Under the pieces are notes generated by a model that was not told the DNA's origin, did not search any database, and worked only from the letters and a program-made list of their open reading frames with translations. Shown piece after piece: positions 53,542 through 63,162 of a DNA stretch of 64,000 nt (position 1 is its first letter; each line of letters opens with the position of its first letter). The DNA comes from DATFDN01 sp963818885 (GTDB lineage Bacteria; Pseudomonadota; Alphaproteobacteria; Acetobacterales; Acetobacteraceae). The translations under genes and the position numbers were made by a program. The stretch covers positions 248,001 through 312,000 of the forward strand of contig CAWFTP010000003.1 of NCBI GenBank assembly GCA_963818885.1. The letters run 5' to 3'.

Positions 53542-54863
53542 CGCGCCGGCACCGCCGCATTACCGCTGGTCGCACGGCGCCACGCCGGGAGCGCGCGCGG
53601 CGCGATCTGCGTCTCGTAAGCGAGCGCCCGTCGAACGTAGAGGTCGGTCGCCGTGACCACGCCGATCAGCGTGAAGTAGAAATCCCAGTAGCTCAGGGAC
53701 AGCAGGGTGCCGCCGACAAGATAGGCGATGATCGACACCTGCGACATGCGTGCGAGATCGCCGCACCAGGCAAGCTCCGGGTGACCACGCGTTCGCCGCA
53801 GAATACGTTGGGCGCCGAAGACTCCTGCCACGGTGATGCCGAACCAGATCGCCAGCGTCGGAAAGCCGTTCTCGGCGAGGCATTCGAACCAAATGCTATG
53901 CACGGCACGTGCCGGCGAGTTGCGATCGAAGTGATCCACCACGGAACGCGAGTAGGTGCCGTAGAAACCCGCGCCGGTCAGCGGGCGAGCCTTCGCCATC
54001 AGCCAGGCCGTGTGCCACATGGCAAAGCGGCTCTCGGCTGATGCGTCCTCCTTGTAGGTATGGATCGTGTCCATCCGATCCACCCATTCCTGCGGCATGA
54101 ACGAGATCGCCCCCGCGACCGCCCCGAAGACGAGGACGCCGTACAGCACCTTGCGCTTGCTGCGCAGCCAGAAGAACACGGCGACGGCGGCAAGCGCGAT
54201 GAGCGCCCCGCGCGAGTAGGAGCCCAGGACCGCGAGCAGGGTCAGCACCATCGTGATGACGAGTCCGACGCGGATGAGGCGGTGCGCCGAATGCATCCGC
54301 AGGAAGTTCATCAGCGGCAATGCGACCAGCAAGCCGACCGCGAGCTGGTTGTTGTCGGCGATCATCGTCTCGGGCGGCCCCACCACTCGTCCGCCGCCGC
54401 CGCCGTGGATGATCACGAAGACGCCTCCCTTGCCGCCGAAGAACGCGAGCGAGATCACCATGACCCAGACCAGGGCGTAGATCCGGCGGCGCGTCGTCAG
54501 CAGGGCGATCGTGATAAGGATGAACGTGAATACCTTGATGACGAAAAGGTATTTGTTGAGGACCATGCCGATGTCCGGCGACATCGCGACCGTGGTGGTC
54601 GCGGTGACCGCAACCATGAACAGCACCATCATGACCGTGACGCTGGTGACCGGCAGGCGCTTGGGCTCACCCGCGGCGGCACAGCCGATGATCGTCGCGA
54701 TGAAGGTGAGCCAGGCCCACGGCACCTGGCTTGCGAACCCCCAGGCGAGCTGATGGGGGTTCATGAAGGCGATCCAGGACCAGAGCAGCACGCCGACGAA
54801 CGGGCGGGTCATCGCCATGCAGAGCAGAACCAGCATGTCGCCGGCGACGAGGAGTGAACGCAT
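53538..54863 (-). CDS. Putative O-glycosylation ligase / Wzy-like polymerase, exosortase A-associated
   Basis: A 441-residue integral membrane protein with about 11 hydrophobic helices. MTRPFVGVLLWSWIAFMNPHQLAWGFA, FFGGKGGVFVIIHGGGGGRVVGPPETMIADNNQLA, and LGSYSRGALIALAAVA followed by HSIWFECLAENGFP are the features of the family annotated as O-glycosylation ligase of exosortase A systems. The large periplasmic loop has the usual RxxxW-like pattern. It would polymerise or transfer an exopolysaccharide repeat. It begins 30 bp after prsT. Confidence 0.9.
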   Translation of the reverse strand: MRSLLVAGDMLVLLCMAMTRPFVGVLLWSWIAFMNPHQLAWGFASQVPWAWLTFIATIIGCAAAGEPKRLPVTSVTVMMVLFMVAVTATTTVAMSPDIGMVLNKYLFVIKVFTFILITIALLTTRRRIYALVWVMVISLAFFGGKGGVFVIIHGGGGGRVVGPPETMIADNNQLAVGLLVALPLMNFLRMHSAHRLIRVGLVITMVLTLLAVLGSYSRGALIALAAVAVFFWLRSKRKVLYGVLVFGAVAGAISFMPQEWVDRMDTIHTYKEDASAESRFAMWHTAWLMAKARPLTGAGFYGTYSRSVVDHFDRNSPARAVHSIWFECLAENGFPTLAIWFGITVAGVFGAQRILRRTRGHPELAWCGDLARMSQVSIIAYLVGGTLLSLSYWDFYFTLIGVVTATDLYVRRALAYETQIAPRALPAWRRATSGNAAVPAR

Positions 54864-54893
54864 CGACCTTTCCCCTTCGAGCGCGCCGCCGGG

Positions 54894-57665
54894 CTACGAA
54901 CCCTTTGTTAGCTGACCAAGGAGCTTCTGCGCGTCCGCCTTCTCGGTGAAGTCGCCCTTCACCGCGACGACCGCGTTGAGCACCTTCATCGCGTCGTCCT
55001 TCTTGCCGACATCGTTGAGCGCGACACCAAGATGGTAGGCGATCCGCGGGTCGCCGGTGGCCGCCGCCTGGCGCAGCAGAACCAGGCCGCGCTCCGGGTC
55101 GCCGGTGCGCGTCAGGATCCAACCCAGCGTGTCCGCGCTCTGCGGGCTGGGTGCCAGCAGATAGGCCTCCTTCGCCATCGGCAGCGCCTTGGCGTCACCC
55201 CGAAGCTGGTAAAGCCAGGCGAGGTTGTTGAGCGCGACCGCATTGCGAGGCTGCGCCGCCAGGATGGTCTTGAGCTCGGTCTCGGCGGCGTCGAGCTTGC
55301 CGGCCGTGATGTCGAGCCCGCTGAGCGTCGCCGTCGCGTTCAGGTCGTCCGGATGCTTGGCGACCCAGGCGGCGAGCATGGATCGCGCCTCGTCCGCCTT
55401 GCTGGTCCGCAGGTAAGCGGCGGCGAGGCGTTCGGTCAGGAGGTCGGAAGGGGATGTTTGCGCGGCGTCGGAATAGGCCTTGATCGCGTCGTCGGGCTTC
55501 TCCGCCGCCATGTAAATATCGCCTTTGAGCGCGCTCAGGTCGCCGAAGCCAAGGTCGCTTTGGCGCAGCTGGTCCGCGGTCGCGAGTGCCGCCGGCAGGC
55601 CCGACGCCTTGAGATCGACCAGGGCGTAGTCGAGGTAGAGCGCGTAGACCCTGGGGGTTGTTCGCATCCCTTCCTTGATGAGGTTGCGCGCCGCCTCGTA
55701 GTCCTTTGCCTGCACGTCGAGGGCAGCCAGCTCCCTGCGGATCTGAACCGAGCGCGGATCGAGCGCCACGAGTTTGTCGAGCGTATCGCGGGCGCCCTGA
55801 GTATCCTTGAGGGCAAGTTGGGCGTTCGCTTGCAGCAAGAGCAGCTGCGGATTGGCCGGTCCCGTCGTGGGCTGTGCTGCTTTTGCGAGGTCGAGTGCCT
55901 TCTGCGGCGCGCCAGTGCGGATGTAGAGTTCGCCGAGCTGGTTGGTCAGCGCGACGTCCGCGGGCTTGGCCGCGTGGGCTCGCTCCATCAGGCTCACCGC
56001 GTCGGCATCGCGCTTGGTGCGCAAGCGCTGGTCGACGAGAAGGCCGAGTGCCGGCTCGGACGCCGGGTCCTTGTTCAGGATCGCGGTGAGCACGTCCTCG
56101 GCCTCTTTCGACTTCCCCTGCATGACGAGCGCCCGGACGAGCGTGACCTGCGCAGGCATGAAATCTGGGTCGTTCTTGACCACCTTCCCGACGGTGGCCT
56201 CGGCCGCCGGGGCGTCGAGCCGCGCAAGCTGCAGCATCGCGGTAAGGTTCTGGGTCACCGGCGTATCGCCGACGGTTGCCTTGATCTTGGCCAGGACCGC
56301 GTCGGCCTTTCCGACATCGCCGGTCGCGAGCGCAGCGCCAACCGCCGCGCTCTGCAAGCCGCCGTCATTCGGCTCCTTGGTCAGGGCCTGATCCAATACC
56401 GCGAGCGCCTTGCCGGGCTGGCCACTGCGGATCAGCGAGGAGGCTTCCGCGGCCTCTACCCCGACATTGCCCGGCGCCAGCTTGCCCGCCTTGGCGAAGG
56501 CCTCGGCCGCGGCGGCAGATTGGCCGACCGCCGCGTAGGAACGGGCGAGCATGTCGTAGACGGCGGCGTCAGCCTTGCCTGCCTCTACCGCCTGCTTCAA
56601 CGGCGTGATCGCCTGATCGGGCCGGCCATCCATGATGTAGAGTTGCGCGAGCAGCTTGTAGCCATTCACATCCCCCGGCGCGCGCGCGATATATTTGGCC
56701 GCGGATTCCTCCGCCTGGTGCAGCTCCCCCAGTTTCTCCTGGACGGTGGCCCGCAGGAGATAGGCGCGCGGGAATGCCGGAAAGATTGGTTCGAGCTTTT
56801 GCAGGAGGGCCAGGGCACCCTTGTCGTCGCCGTCCTCGTGCAGGATCACGCCGCGCAGGAACAGGGCCTGCGGGTTGCCCGGCGTGAGCTTCAGAACGGC
56901 GTCAACATCGGCCTTCGCTTCGGCAATCTTGCCCTGGCCGAGCAGCAGGCTCGCCCGCTCAACACGCGCCGGGATCGCCGGCGGCGTTTGCTCGATCGCC
57001 TTGTCGAGCAGCGCCTTGGCTCCGGCCGTGTCTCCCTTCTGGCGCAGCAGGCCGGCTTTCAGGACGATCGCCTCGACTGCCTTCGGCTGGACCGACAGAG
57101 CATGGTCCACCCGGTCCATCGCCGTCGTCAGGTCCCCCTTCGCCATCGCGAGCCGGGCGTCGGCGACCCATGGTCCCAGCGCATTTGGATCGAGCGCCTC
57201 CGCCTGATGGAGGCTCGCCTGGGCGTCGTTGAGCTTCCCAGTCCGCGCCTGCGCCTCGCCACGCAACATGAGGATCTCGGCGTCGAGCTCCTTATCCTGC
57301 CCCTTCGGTTGGAGCTGCGCCAGCAGCGCGTCGGGTCGGTTCTGCGCGAGCAACGCGGCGCCCAGCAGGGCCGTCGTCTTGCGCACGTCGTAGCCCCGCT
57401 GCTCGGCCGCGTGGACATCGCGCTCGGCAGCAACCGGATCGGCGAGCTGTAGCTCGACCTCAGCAAGCTCGAACCGGGCGGCGGCATTCTGCGGATCGTC
57501 GCGGACCGCATTGCGCAGATCGATCACCGCGGTCCGGAGGTCTCCTGCCTTGATGGCCGCCTGGGCCGCCGCAAGATTGTCGCGGGTGTATCCTGCGGAA
57601 GACCAAAGGGTCATACCGGCGAGCAGGACGGCAGTCTGGCAAAGAAGGCGGGTCCGGGTGCTCAA
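54894..57665 (-). CDS. prsT: XrtA/PEP-CTERM system TPR-repeat protein PrsT
   Basis: A 923-residue protein starting at TTG 57665. Residues 1-27 look like a signal peptide (TRLLCQTAVLLAGMTLWSSAGY). The rest is more than twenty TPR units from AAQAAIKAGDLRTAVIDLRNAVRDDP to the C-terminus (LNNLAWLYQLRGDAKALPMAKEAYLLAP). Length and layout match PrsT, a periplasmic scaffold found with exosortase-A exopolysaccharide genes. The frame is open to 58319 upstream but that part is antisense to the glycerophosphodiesterase gene. No exosortase, prsK or prsR gene is in the window. Confidence 0.88.
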   Translation of the reverse strand: MSTRTRLLCQTAVLLAGMTLWSSAGYTRDNLAAAQAAIKAGDLRTAVIDLRNAVRDDPQNAAARFELAEVELQLADPVAAERDVHAAEQRGYDVRKTTALLGAALLAQNRPDALLAQLQPKGQDKELDAEILMLRGEAQARTGKLNDAQASLHQAEALDPNALGPWVADARLAMAKGDLTTAMDRVDHALSVQPKAVEAIVLKAGLLRQKGDTAGAKALLDKAIEQTPPAIPARVERASLLLGQGKIAEAKADVDAVLKLTPGNPQALFLRGVILHEDGDDKGALALLQKLEPIFPAFPRAYLLRATVQEKLGELHQAEESAAKYIARAPGDVNGYKLLAQLYIMDGRPDQAITPLKQAVEAGKADAAVYDMLARSYAAVGQSAAAAEAFAKAGKLAPGNVGVEAAEASSLIRSGQPGKALAVLDQALTKEPNDGGLQSAAVGAALATGDVGKADAVLAKIKATVGDTPVTQNLTAMLQLARLDAPAAEATVGKVVKNDPDFMPAQVTLVRALVMQGKSKEAEDVLTAILNKDPASEPALGLLVDQRLRTKRDADAVSLMERAHAAKPADVALTNQLGELYIRTGAPQKALDLAKAAQPTTGPANPQLLLLQANAQLALKDTQGARDTLDKLVALDPRSVQIRRELAALDVQAKDYEAARNLIKEGMRTTPRVYALYLDYALVDLKASGLPAALATADQLRQSDLGFGDLSALKGDIYMAAEKPDDAIKAYSDAAQTSPSDLLTERLAAAYLRTSKADEARSMLAAWVAKHPDDLNATATLSGLDITAGKLDAAETELKTILAAQPRNAVALNNLAWLYQLRGDAKALPMAKEAYLLAPSPQSADTLGWILTRTGDPERGLVLLRQAAATGDPRIAYHLGVALNDVGKKDDAMKVLNAVVAVKGDFTEKADAQKLLGQLTKGS

Positions 57666-57792
57666 GGCGTCCTCGATTGATTGCTTTGGGCAGCGTGAGA
57701 TACGGCGCCCTGCGTATCTCACGCCGCTGCCCTCCCGCGAGCTTAAGATCACGTCATATTGGGTTGGTGCAACGTCTATTCCGGGAGTGGAG

Positions 57793-58653
57793 ATGACCGA
57801 GATCTGGGGCCACCGGGGCGCGCGCGGCCTGTTTCCCGAGAACACGCTGGAGGGGATCGCCGCCGCCTTGAAGCTCGGCCTCGCCGGGGTGGAAATCGAT
57901 GTCGCGCTGACCGCCGATGGCGTGCCGGTCTTGAGCCATGACAGCGCGCTGCACGCGGATATCGCGCGCGCTTCGGGTGGCGAGTGGGTCCACGCGCCGT
58001 CCCTGCTGCTGCGCCAGTTGCGGATGGCCGATCTCGCTAGGTTCGACGTTGGACGGCTGCGGCCGGGGAGCCCGACCGCTCTGCGCTTTCCCGACCAGTC
58101 CCCCCGCGATGGCGCGCGGGTGCCGCTTCTCGAGGCGGTGCTTGCCCTGGACTCTCGCTTCCTCATCGAGCTGAAGAGCTTTCCCGACCGACCCCACACG
58201 ACCGCCGCGCCGGCCGACATGGCCGATGCGATCGCCGCCGCGGTGGATCGGACGGGCGCGGCCGGCCGCAGCCGCATCGAATCATTCGACTGGCGGGGGC
58301 CGCGCCACTTGCGCCGCACGCGCCCCGAACTTGCCCTCGCCTGGCTAACCTCCGCCGAGACTGAGCGCGACGCCCGCTTGTGGTGGGAGGGGCCGACGCC
58401 TCAGGATTTCGCCGGATCGGTGCCGCGTGCCGTGGCTGCCGAAGGCGGAGAGGGCGACGTGTGGGCACCCGAGCACACGACCTTGACGCGGGAGCGGCTC
58501 GCCGAGGCGCATGGGCTCGGCTTGCGTGTCTTCACTTGGACCGTGAACGAGCCCGCCGATATGGCCCGGCTGACCGCATGGGGGGTCGACGCAATCATCT
58601 CCGACCGGCCCGATCGCGCCCTCGCTCTCGCTAGAACGCATCCACCTCCATAA
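57793..58653 (+). CDS. Glycerophosphodiester phosphodiesterase family protein
   Basis: A 286-residue TIM-barrel protein. IWGHRGARGLFPENTLEGIAAAL (catalytic His-Arg and Glu), GVEIDVALTADGVPVLSHD (metal Glu/Asp and second His) and LIELKSFP are diagnostic, and the C-terminus FTWTVNEPADMARLTAWGVDAIISDRP is typical. No signal peptide, so likely cytoplasmic; it would split glycerophosphodiesters into glycerol 3-phosphate and alcohol. GGAG precedes ATG 57793. It is divergent from prsT. Confidence 0.92.
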   Translation: MTEIWGHRGARGLFPENTLEGIAAALKLGLAGVEIDVALTADGVPVLSHDSALHADIARASGGEWVHAPSLLLRQLRMADLARFDVGRLRPGSPTALRFPDQSPRDGARVPLLEAVLALDSRFLIELKSFPDRPHTTAAPADMADAIAAAVDRTGAAGRSRIESFDWRGPRHLRRTRPELALAWLTSAETERDARLWWEGPTPQDFAGSVPRAVAAEGGEGDVWAPEHTTLTRERLAEAHGLGLRVFTWTVNEPADMARLTAWGVDAIISDRPDRALALARTHPPP

Positions 58654-59266
58654 GGAAGTTGTCCGCCGTCGCCCGGCCGATAAGCGAGAGCAGTGCCGGG
58701 TCCGATTCCGAACCCTCCGCCGTGATGGACTCCATCGGGACGAAATATTCGTGCGCATGTGGCACCTGATACCGCGCGAACCCGCTGTAGTGCTGCCGGC
58801 GCAGCGCATAAAGCACGCGGATGTCGCGCACCGGCAGCACGACCGGCATGACGGGTTCGCGCAACAACACCCCGGTCGCCTTCCAGCGCGGGGTGCGGTC
58901 CCGCTCGTCCACCGGGGCAAGGAGCCAGGGAACCGGGCAGACGGCGAGCAGCGAGTGCGTGCTCGGGGCGAAGCGGGAGCGCTTGTCGAGCAGGTTCTGC
59001 AGCGAGCCGCACGCCTCCACGGCGAAGATATCCACGAAAGGCTCCGCAGGTGTCCCGGAGAAATTCAACCAGAGCCCATCCGGCAAGGTGCGGAGCCGGT
59101 CGCTGCCGGGAAGCTTCAGGAACGGATGGCAGGCGCTGAGGTCGGCCACCGGCCTGCCGCGCAGCCAGGACTGTTGGGAGGCCGGGCGCGAATACAACCC
59201 GGGGGGTGTCTGCGGCCAGCGGCGGAGGCGATCCTTTACCAGGGAATCCAGACCCTTCTGCGGCAT
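58631..59266 (-). CDS. Conserved hypothetical protein
   Basis: A 211-residue protein that I cannot place. The start at 59266 follows AGGAG. Visible features: an N-terminal polar part (LRRWPQTPPGLYSRPASQQSWL), DGLWLNFSGTPAEPFVDIFAVEACGSLQNLLDKRSRFAPSTHSLL in the middle (split as seen), and a C-terminus with RRQHYSGFARYQVPHAHEYFVPM. No signal peptide or membrane helix. The end overlaps the glycerophosphodiesterase gene by 23 bp. Codon pattern is like the neighbours, so it is likely real. Confidence 0.6.
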   Translation of the reverse strand: MPQKGLDSLVKDRLRRWPQTPPGLYSRPASQQSWLRGRPVADLSACHPFLKLPGSDRLRTLPDGLWLNFSGTPAEPFVDIFAVEACGSLQNLLDKRSRFAPSTHSLLAVCPVPWLLAPVDERDRTPRWKATGVLLREPVMPVVLPVRDIRVLYALRRQHYSGFARYQVPHAHEYFVPMESITAEGSESDPALLSLIGRATADNFLMEVDAF

Positions 59267-59653
59267 TCTGCGTGATCTCCTGGATCGTGATTCCTCGGGA
59301 CACACAACCATAGGTCGTGTCGCCGACAATGCCATCCGAAAGCTCGGAATCCTCGTCAAATCGTGAGGAATCAGACAGACAGGGCGCGGCTTCTACACGC
59401 GAATTGAATGGATTCCCGGTTCGTTCTGATTTTTGCGCCGACGTAGGATCCCACGCGAGTTGCAGCGTTACGGCGCGATTTACAGAATCTTCCAAATGGC
59501 TTGCGGCAAGTTCCTCGGCCTGGCTGTGAACAAGCTGTGGATAAGTTCATCCATGGGCTCGCTCACCAATTCGTGTTTCACACTCCGAAATAAATTCAGC
59601 GATGTTAACTTCAACGTTAATCGCGTGTTATCCGATGCTTGGAACGACCGCAC
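59267..59653. other. 387-bp intergenic region with a perfect DnaA-box-like site
   Basis: No convincing gene. The right part (59440-59650) is distinctly AT-richer than the rest of the window. It contains TGTGGATAA (59536-59544), an exact match to the DnaA box complement, preceded by TGTGAACAA (59525) and followed by TTATCCGAT (59628), each close to the box. TTAA pairs eight bases apart (59615-59630) resemble, but do not match, a CtrA site. It lies downstream of gltA and upstream of the 58631-59266 gene. Confidence 0.4.
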
Positions 59654-60958
59654 CTAGCCGCGGCGGTCGATCGGAACATACGGGCGCTCCACGTGGCCGG
59701 TGTAGATTTGCCGGGGCCGGCCGATCCGTTGGTCGGGGTCCTCGATCATCTCTTGCCACTGGCTGATCCACCCTACCGTCCGCGATACCGCGAAGAGCGC
59801 CGTGAACATGCTGGTTGGGAAGCCCATCGCCTTAAGGATGATTCCGGAATAGAAATCGACGTTCGGATAGAGCTTGCGCTCGACGAAATAGGGGTCGTGC
59901 AGGGCGACGTGCTCCAGCTCCATCGCAAGCTCCAGCAGCGGATCGTTCACCCCAAGCTCGCCCAGGACGTCGTGGCACGCCTTCTGGATGATCTTGGCGC
60001 GCGGATCGTAGTTTTTGTACACACGATGCCCGAAGCCCATGAGCTTCGTGTGCTTGCCGCGGTCCTTCACATCCCGCAGGAACTCCTCGATATTCCGCTT
60101 GTTGCCGATCTCGGACAGCATCTTGAGCACGGCCTCGTTTGCCCCGCCGTGGCTCGGCCCCCATAGGCTGGCAATGCCGGCGGCTATGCAGGCAAACGGA
60201 TTGGCGCCCGACGACCCCGCGAGCCGCACCGTGCTGGTCGAGGCGTTCTGCTCGTGATCGGCGTGCAGGATCATGATCAGGTCCATCGCCCGCGCGAGCG
60301 TCGGGCTGACCTTGTACTCCTCGGCCGGCACGGCGTTGAACATATGGAGGAAGTTCTCGGCGTACCCCAGGTCGTTATGTGGATACATGAACGGCTGGCC
60401 GGCGTTGTACTTGTGTGCCCAGGCGGCGATCGTCGGCATCTTCGCGATCAGCCGGAACGCGCTGATGCTGCGGTGGTCGGGGTCGGTGATGTCGAGGCTG
60501 TCGTGATAGAACGCCGACAGCGCGCCGACCACGCCGCACATCACCGCCATCGGGTGGGCATCGCGCCGGAAGCCGTTATAGAATTGCCGGATCTGCTCAT
60601 GCAGCATTGTGTGCCGCATCACCCCCATCTCGAACGTCTTGAGCTGCCCGGCATTCGGCAGCTCGCCGTACATGATGAGGTAGGCGACCTCCAGGAAATG
60701 GGACTTGTCAGCGAGTTGCTCGATAGGATAGCCACGGTAGAGGAGGATACCCTGATCGCCGTCGATATAGGTGATCTTGCTCTTGCACGATGCGGTCGCG
60801 CCGTAGCCCGGGTCGTAGGTGAAGACCCCCAGGTCGTTGTAGATCTTGCTGATATCCGCGCCCGCCGGCCCGAGCGTGCCCTCGACCAGCGGCAGGATCG
60901 ATGACTTGTTCGATCCGTCGAGCGTGGCAGTGACCGACCGCTTGGCAGAGTCGCTCAT
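59654..60958 (-). CDS. gltA: Citrate synthase
   Basis: A 434-residue type II (E. coli-like) citrate synthase. Catalytic His is in LWGPSHGGANEAVLKML, the second His in GFGHRVYKNYDPRAKI and the Asp in VDFYSGIILKAMG. The N-terminal NADH-sensitive domain (ATLDGSNKSSILPLVEGTLG ... KSKITYIDGDQGILLYRGYP) is present. It condenses oxaloacetate and acetyl-CoA in the TCA cycle. The upstream gap (60959-61087) likely holds its promoter. Confidence 0.96.
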   Translation of the reverse strand: MSDSAKRSVTATLDGSNKSSILPLVEGTLGPAGADISKIYNDLGVFTYDPGYGATASCKSKITYIDGDQGILLYRGYPIEQLADKSHFLEVAYLIMYGELPNAGQLKTFEMGVMRHTMLHEQIRQFYNGFRRDAHPMAVMCGVVGALSAFYHDSLDITDPDHRSISAFRLIAKMPTIAAWAHKYNAGQPFMYPHNDLGYAENFLHMFNAVPAEEYKVSPTLARAMDLIMILHADHEQNASTSTVRLAGSSGANPFACIAAGIASLWGPSHGGANEAVLKMLSEIGNKRNIEEFLRDVKDRGKHTKLMGFGHRVYKNYDPRAKIIQKACHDVLGELGVNDPLLELAMELEHVALHDPYFVERKLYPNVDFYSGIILKAMGFPTSMFTALFAVSRTVGWISQWQEMIEDPDQRIGRPRQIYTGHVERPYVPIDRRG

Positions 60959-61087
60959 TGGTGTCCCCCGGGGATGAGAATCGTGCCGCTGTTCGGGCGG
61001 CGCTGTGTCTGCACGGCGAAACTATGTCCGCACCTCGACTCTGGCAACCTTCGCGTACGCAGCAAATCCTCGCGACGGGCGCGCTGG

Positions 61088-61315
61088 TCAGGCGCGACCC
61101 ACGACCGACGGCTCCGCGGCCGACGTGTTGAGCCGGACGATCGCGGCAAGCAGGCGCAGGGCATCCGCCCCTCCCCGGTCCTGCAGGCGTCCGCCTTCGA
61201 TCTCACGGGCGAGAAGGTCGGCCTGCTCGGCGATGATGGCGGAGGCCTTGCTCAGGGCCTCCCGCGAGACGACGAGCTGGAGGTCGTCAGACATCAGGTT
61301 CCAGTCGGCAGACAT
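61088..61315 (-). CDS. Small conserved hypothetical protein
   Basis: A 75-residue protein starting at ATG 61315 (GGAG seven bases upstream). It is mostly helical: LQLVVSREALSKASAIIAEQADLLAREIEGG then LRLLAAIVRLN. No motif is recognised; it is soluble and acidic. It sits between gltA and the FAH-family gene on the same strand. Earlier in-frame starts exist up to 61387. Confidence 0.5.
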   Translation of the reverse strand: MSADWNLMSDDLQLVVSREALSKASAIIAEQADLLAREIEGGRLQDRGGADALRLLAAIVRLNTSAAEPSVVGRA

Positions 61316-61419
61316 GGCGCACTCCGCAAGGCTGCAGCCATCCTGGCGCTGAAATGCCGCACGCGCGGCCGGCTCGTTCTCGCACACCCCCGGTTAACAG
61401 GGTCCTTACGGGCCGCCAC

Positions 61420-62196
61420 TCAGACGAGCGTCAGGTACACTTGCGGGAGCGGCGCGAAGGTCACGCTGACCCGCCCGGGTCCGCTGAGCCAGACCGGCGG
61501 CGTGACGCTGCCTAGCATCACCACTTGCCCACGCCGCAGCCCGCCGAACGCCGCCGCGACATCGGATGCGGCGAGCCAGGCGAGCGCGTTCATCGGATGG
61601 CCCAGCAGGTCGCCTGCGACCCCCTCGCCCACTACCGTGTCGTCGAGCGTGATCCGTCCGCTGAGGCGCGGAAGGTCGAAGCGGCGCCAATCGGCATCAC
61701 CGTCGCCCACGACGGCGGCGGCGTGGAACACCTGGTCCGCGATCAGCGCCGGCGTGCCGAGCACCGCGAGATCGCCATATCGGTTCTCGACGACCTCGAT
61801 CCCCGCCATCAGTTCCCCGACCGCGTCTGCCGCCTGCTCGGCCGAGCACGGCCCGGCCGGCAGGTCGCGCGCCAGGCGGACCGCCACCTCGCATTCGACG
61901 CCGGGCGCGGCGAGATCGGCATAGCGAAGCGTGGCGCCGCTGGCGTGCAGCCCGGCTGCGCGCATGAACCCGGCGGCTGGCCCCGCCAGGCCGAGATAGT
62001 CCTGCATCCGCCGTCCGGTCGCCCCGATCTTAAAGCCCGCCGGCGGGTCGGCGCCCAGCAGGCGCGCACGCACGCGCTGCACCGCTGCCCCCTCAGCCTC
62101 GTTGCGCGGCGTCGGGTCCATCCGTTCGATCCGGCCGCGCTTTTCGCGCAAGGCATTGAGCGTGCGTGCGGCGTGCTCCGCGTCGAATTCCGTCAT
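61420..62196 (-). CDS. 2-keto-4-pentenoate hydratase / FAH-family protein
   Basis: A 258-residue protein resembling MhpD/TesE-like hydratases. GFKIGATGRRMQDYLGL, GVECEVAVRLARDLP (metal Glu pair region), GIEVVENRY, ALIADQ and LGHPMNALAWLA are in the expected places. These enzymes hydrate 2-oxopent-4-enoate in meta-cleavage pathways or decarboxylate related oxoacids. Its start overlaps the rlmB stop by four bases (ATGA). No other ring-cleavage genes are in the window. Confidence 0.85.
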   Translation of the reverse strand: MTEFDAEHAARTLNALREKRGRIERMDPTPRNEAEGAAVQRVRARLLGADPPAGFKIGATGRRMQDYLGLAGPAAGFMRAAGLHASGATLRYADLAAPGVECEVAVRLARDLPAGPCSAEQAADAVGELMAGIEVVENRYGDLAVLGTPALIADQVFHAAAVVGDGDADWRRFDLPRLSGRITLDDTVVGEGVAGDLLGHPMNALAWLAASDVAAAFGGLRRGQVVMLGSVTPPVWLSGPGRVSVTFAPLPQVYLTLV

Positions 62197-63123
62197 GCCG
62201 GCCTCGTCAGCTCGTAAAGCGCCACCGCGGCAGCGGCGGCGACGTTCAGGCTCTCCATCACGTGCCGGGTGGCAAGTCGCGCCACCTCATCGCACGTCTC
62301 GCGCGTCAGCCGACGCAGCCCTGTCCCCTCGGCGCCGAGTACCGAGCGCGACCCGCCGCCCGTGCAGGGAAGCGCCCGACAGCGGTGCGCCGCCGCTCGA
62401 GTCGAGGCCGACGACCCAGAGATTGGCGGCCTTCAGCGCGACCAGCGTGCGTGCGATGTTGACGGCGCGCAGCAGCGGCACCGTCTCGAGCGCGCCGGAC
62501 GCCGCCTTGGCGAGCGCGCCCGTCTCCTCCGGCGCGTTGCGATCCTGGGTGATCACGCCGGCGCCACCGAATGCCGCGGCACAGCGCAAGATCGCGCCCA
62601 CATTGCGCGGATCGGAGACCTGATCGAGCACGACAACCGGCCCGGGTCGATCCAGCGTGTGCTGCAATGTCGGCGCGGCGAGCGGGTCGGCGAGCAACGC
62701 GATTCCCTGATGCACGGCATCGCGCCCGAGCAAATGATCGATGCGCGCGCGTTCGACGCGCTCGGGCGAGATGGCCCAAGGCTCGGGCAGCCGATGCGCC
62801 AGCGCGGCCGCGGCCTCTTCCGTCAGCACGAGCCGGCGCAGCCGCCGCGCCGGATTGGCGAGCGCGGCGGCCACCGCGTGATGACCGTACAGCCAAAGGG
62901 TGCCGCGCGGTGCCTCCGCCGGTCGCGGCGAGCGTGCATGGTCATTCTGCTGTTGATTGCCGACGGGACGCGCGCCACCCAGACCGAGACGAGGCCGATC
63001 CGGCTCGCGGCTTTCATGGCGCGGATGCTCGGGACCACCCGGGCCGCGATGCGGGGGCCGGTTGCCCGGCGGCCTTCCGCCATGTGGTCTCGATCCGTGG
63101 CGGTTGTCGTGAGGAGGCTTCAT
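62193..63123 (-). CDS. rlmB: RlmB/TrmH-type rRNA 2'-O-methyltransferase, frame broken once
   Basis: A SPOUT methyltransferase. The first 70 residues are a disordered Pro/Arg/Gly/His-rich extension. The substrate domain starts at GTLWLYGHHAVAAAL; VVLDQVSDPRNVGAILRCAAAFG (motif 1) and GVITQDRNAPEETGALAKAASGALE follow. At 62343 (a C after GTAC) the frame breaks; removing one base restores VLGAEGTGLRRLTRETC (motif 2) and HVMESLNVAAAAAVALYEL (motif 3), for 309 residues. It most likely methylates G2251 of 23S rRNA. Its stop overlaps the hydratase start. Confidence 0.88.
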
Positions 63124-63162
63124 CGGGTCGCTATAGAGCCGATCCGAAACGGACGAAACTCG

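Noticed and set aside
54894..58319. PrsT extended to 1141 residues
   Set aside because: The upstream part is antisense to the glycerophosphodiesterase gene, and a signal peptide starts at 57665.
59615..59630. CtrA binding site
   Set aside because: The TTAA tetramers are eight bases apart instead of seven, so it does not match the CtrA consensus.
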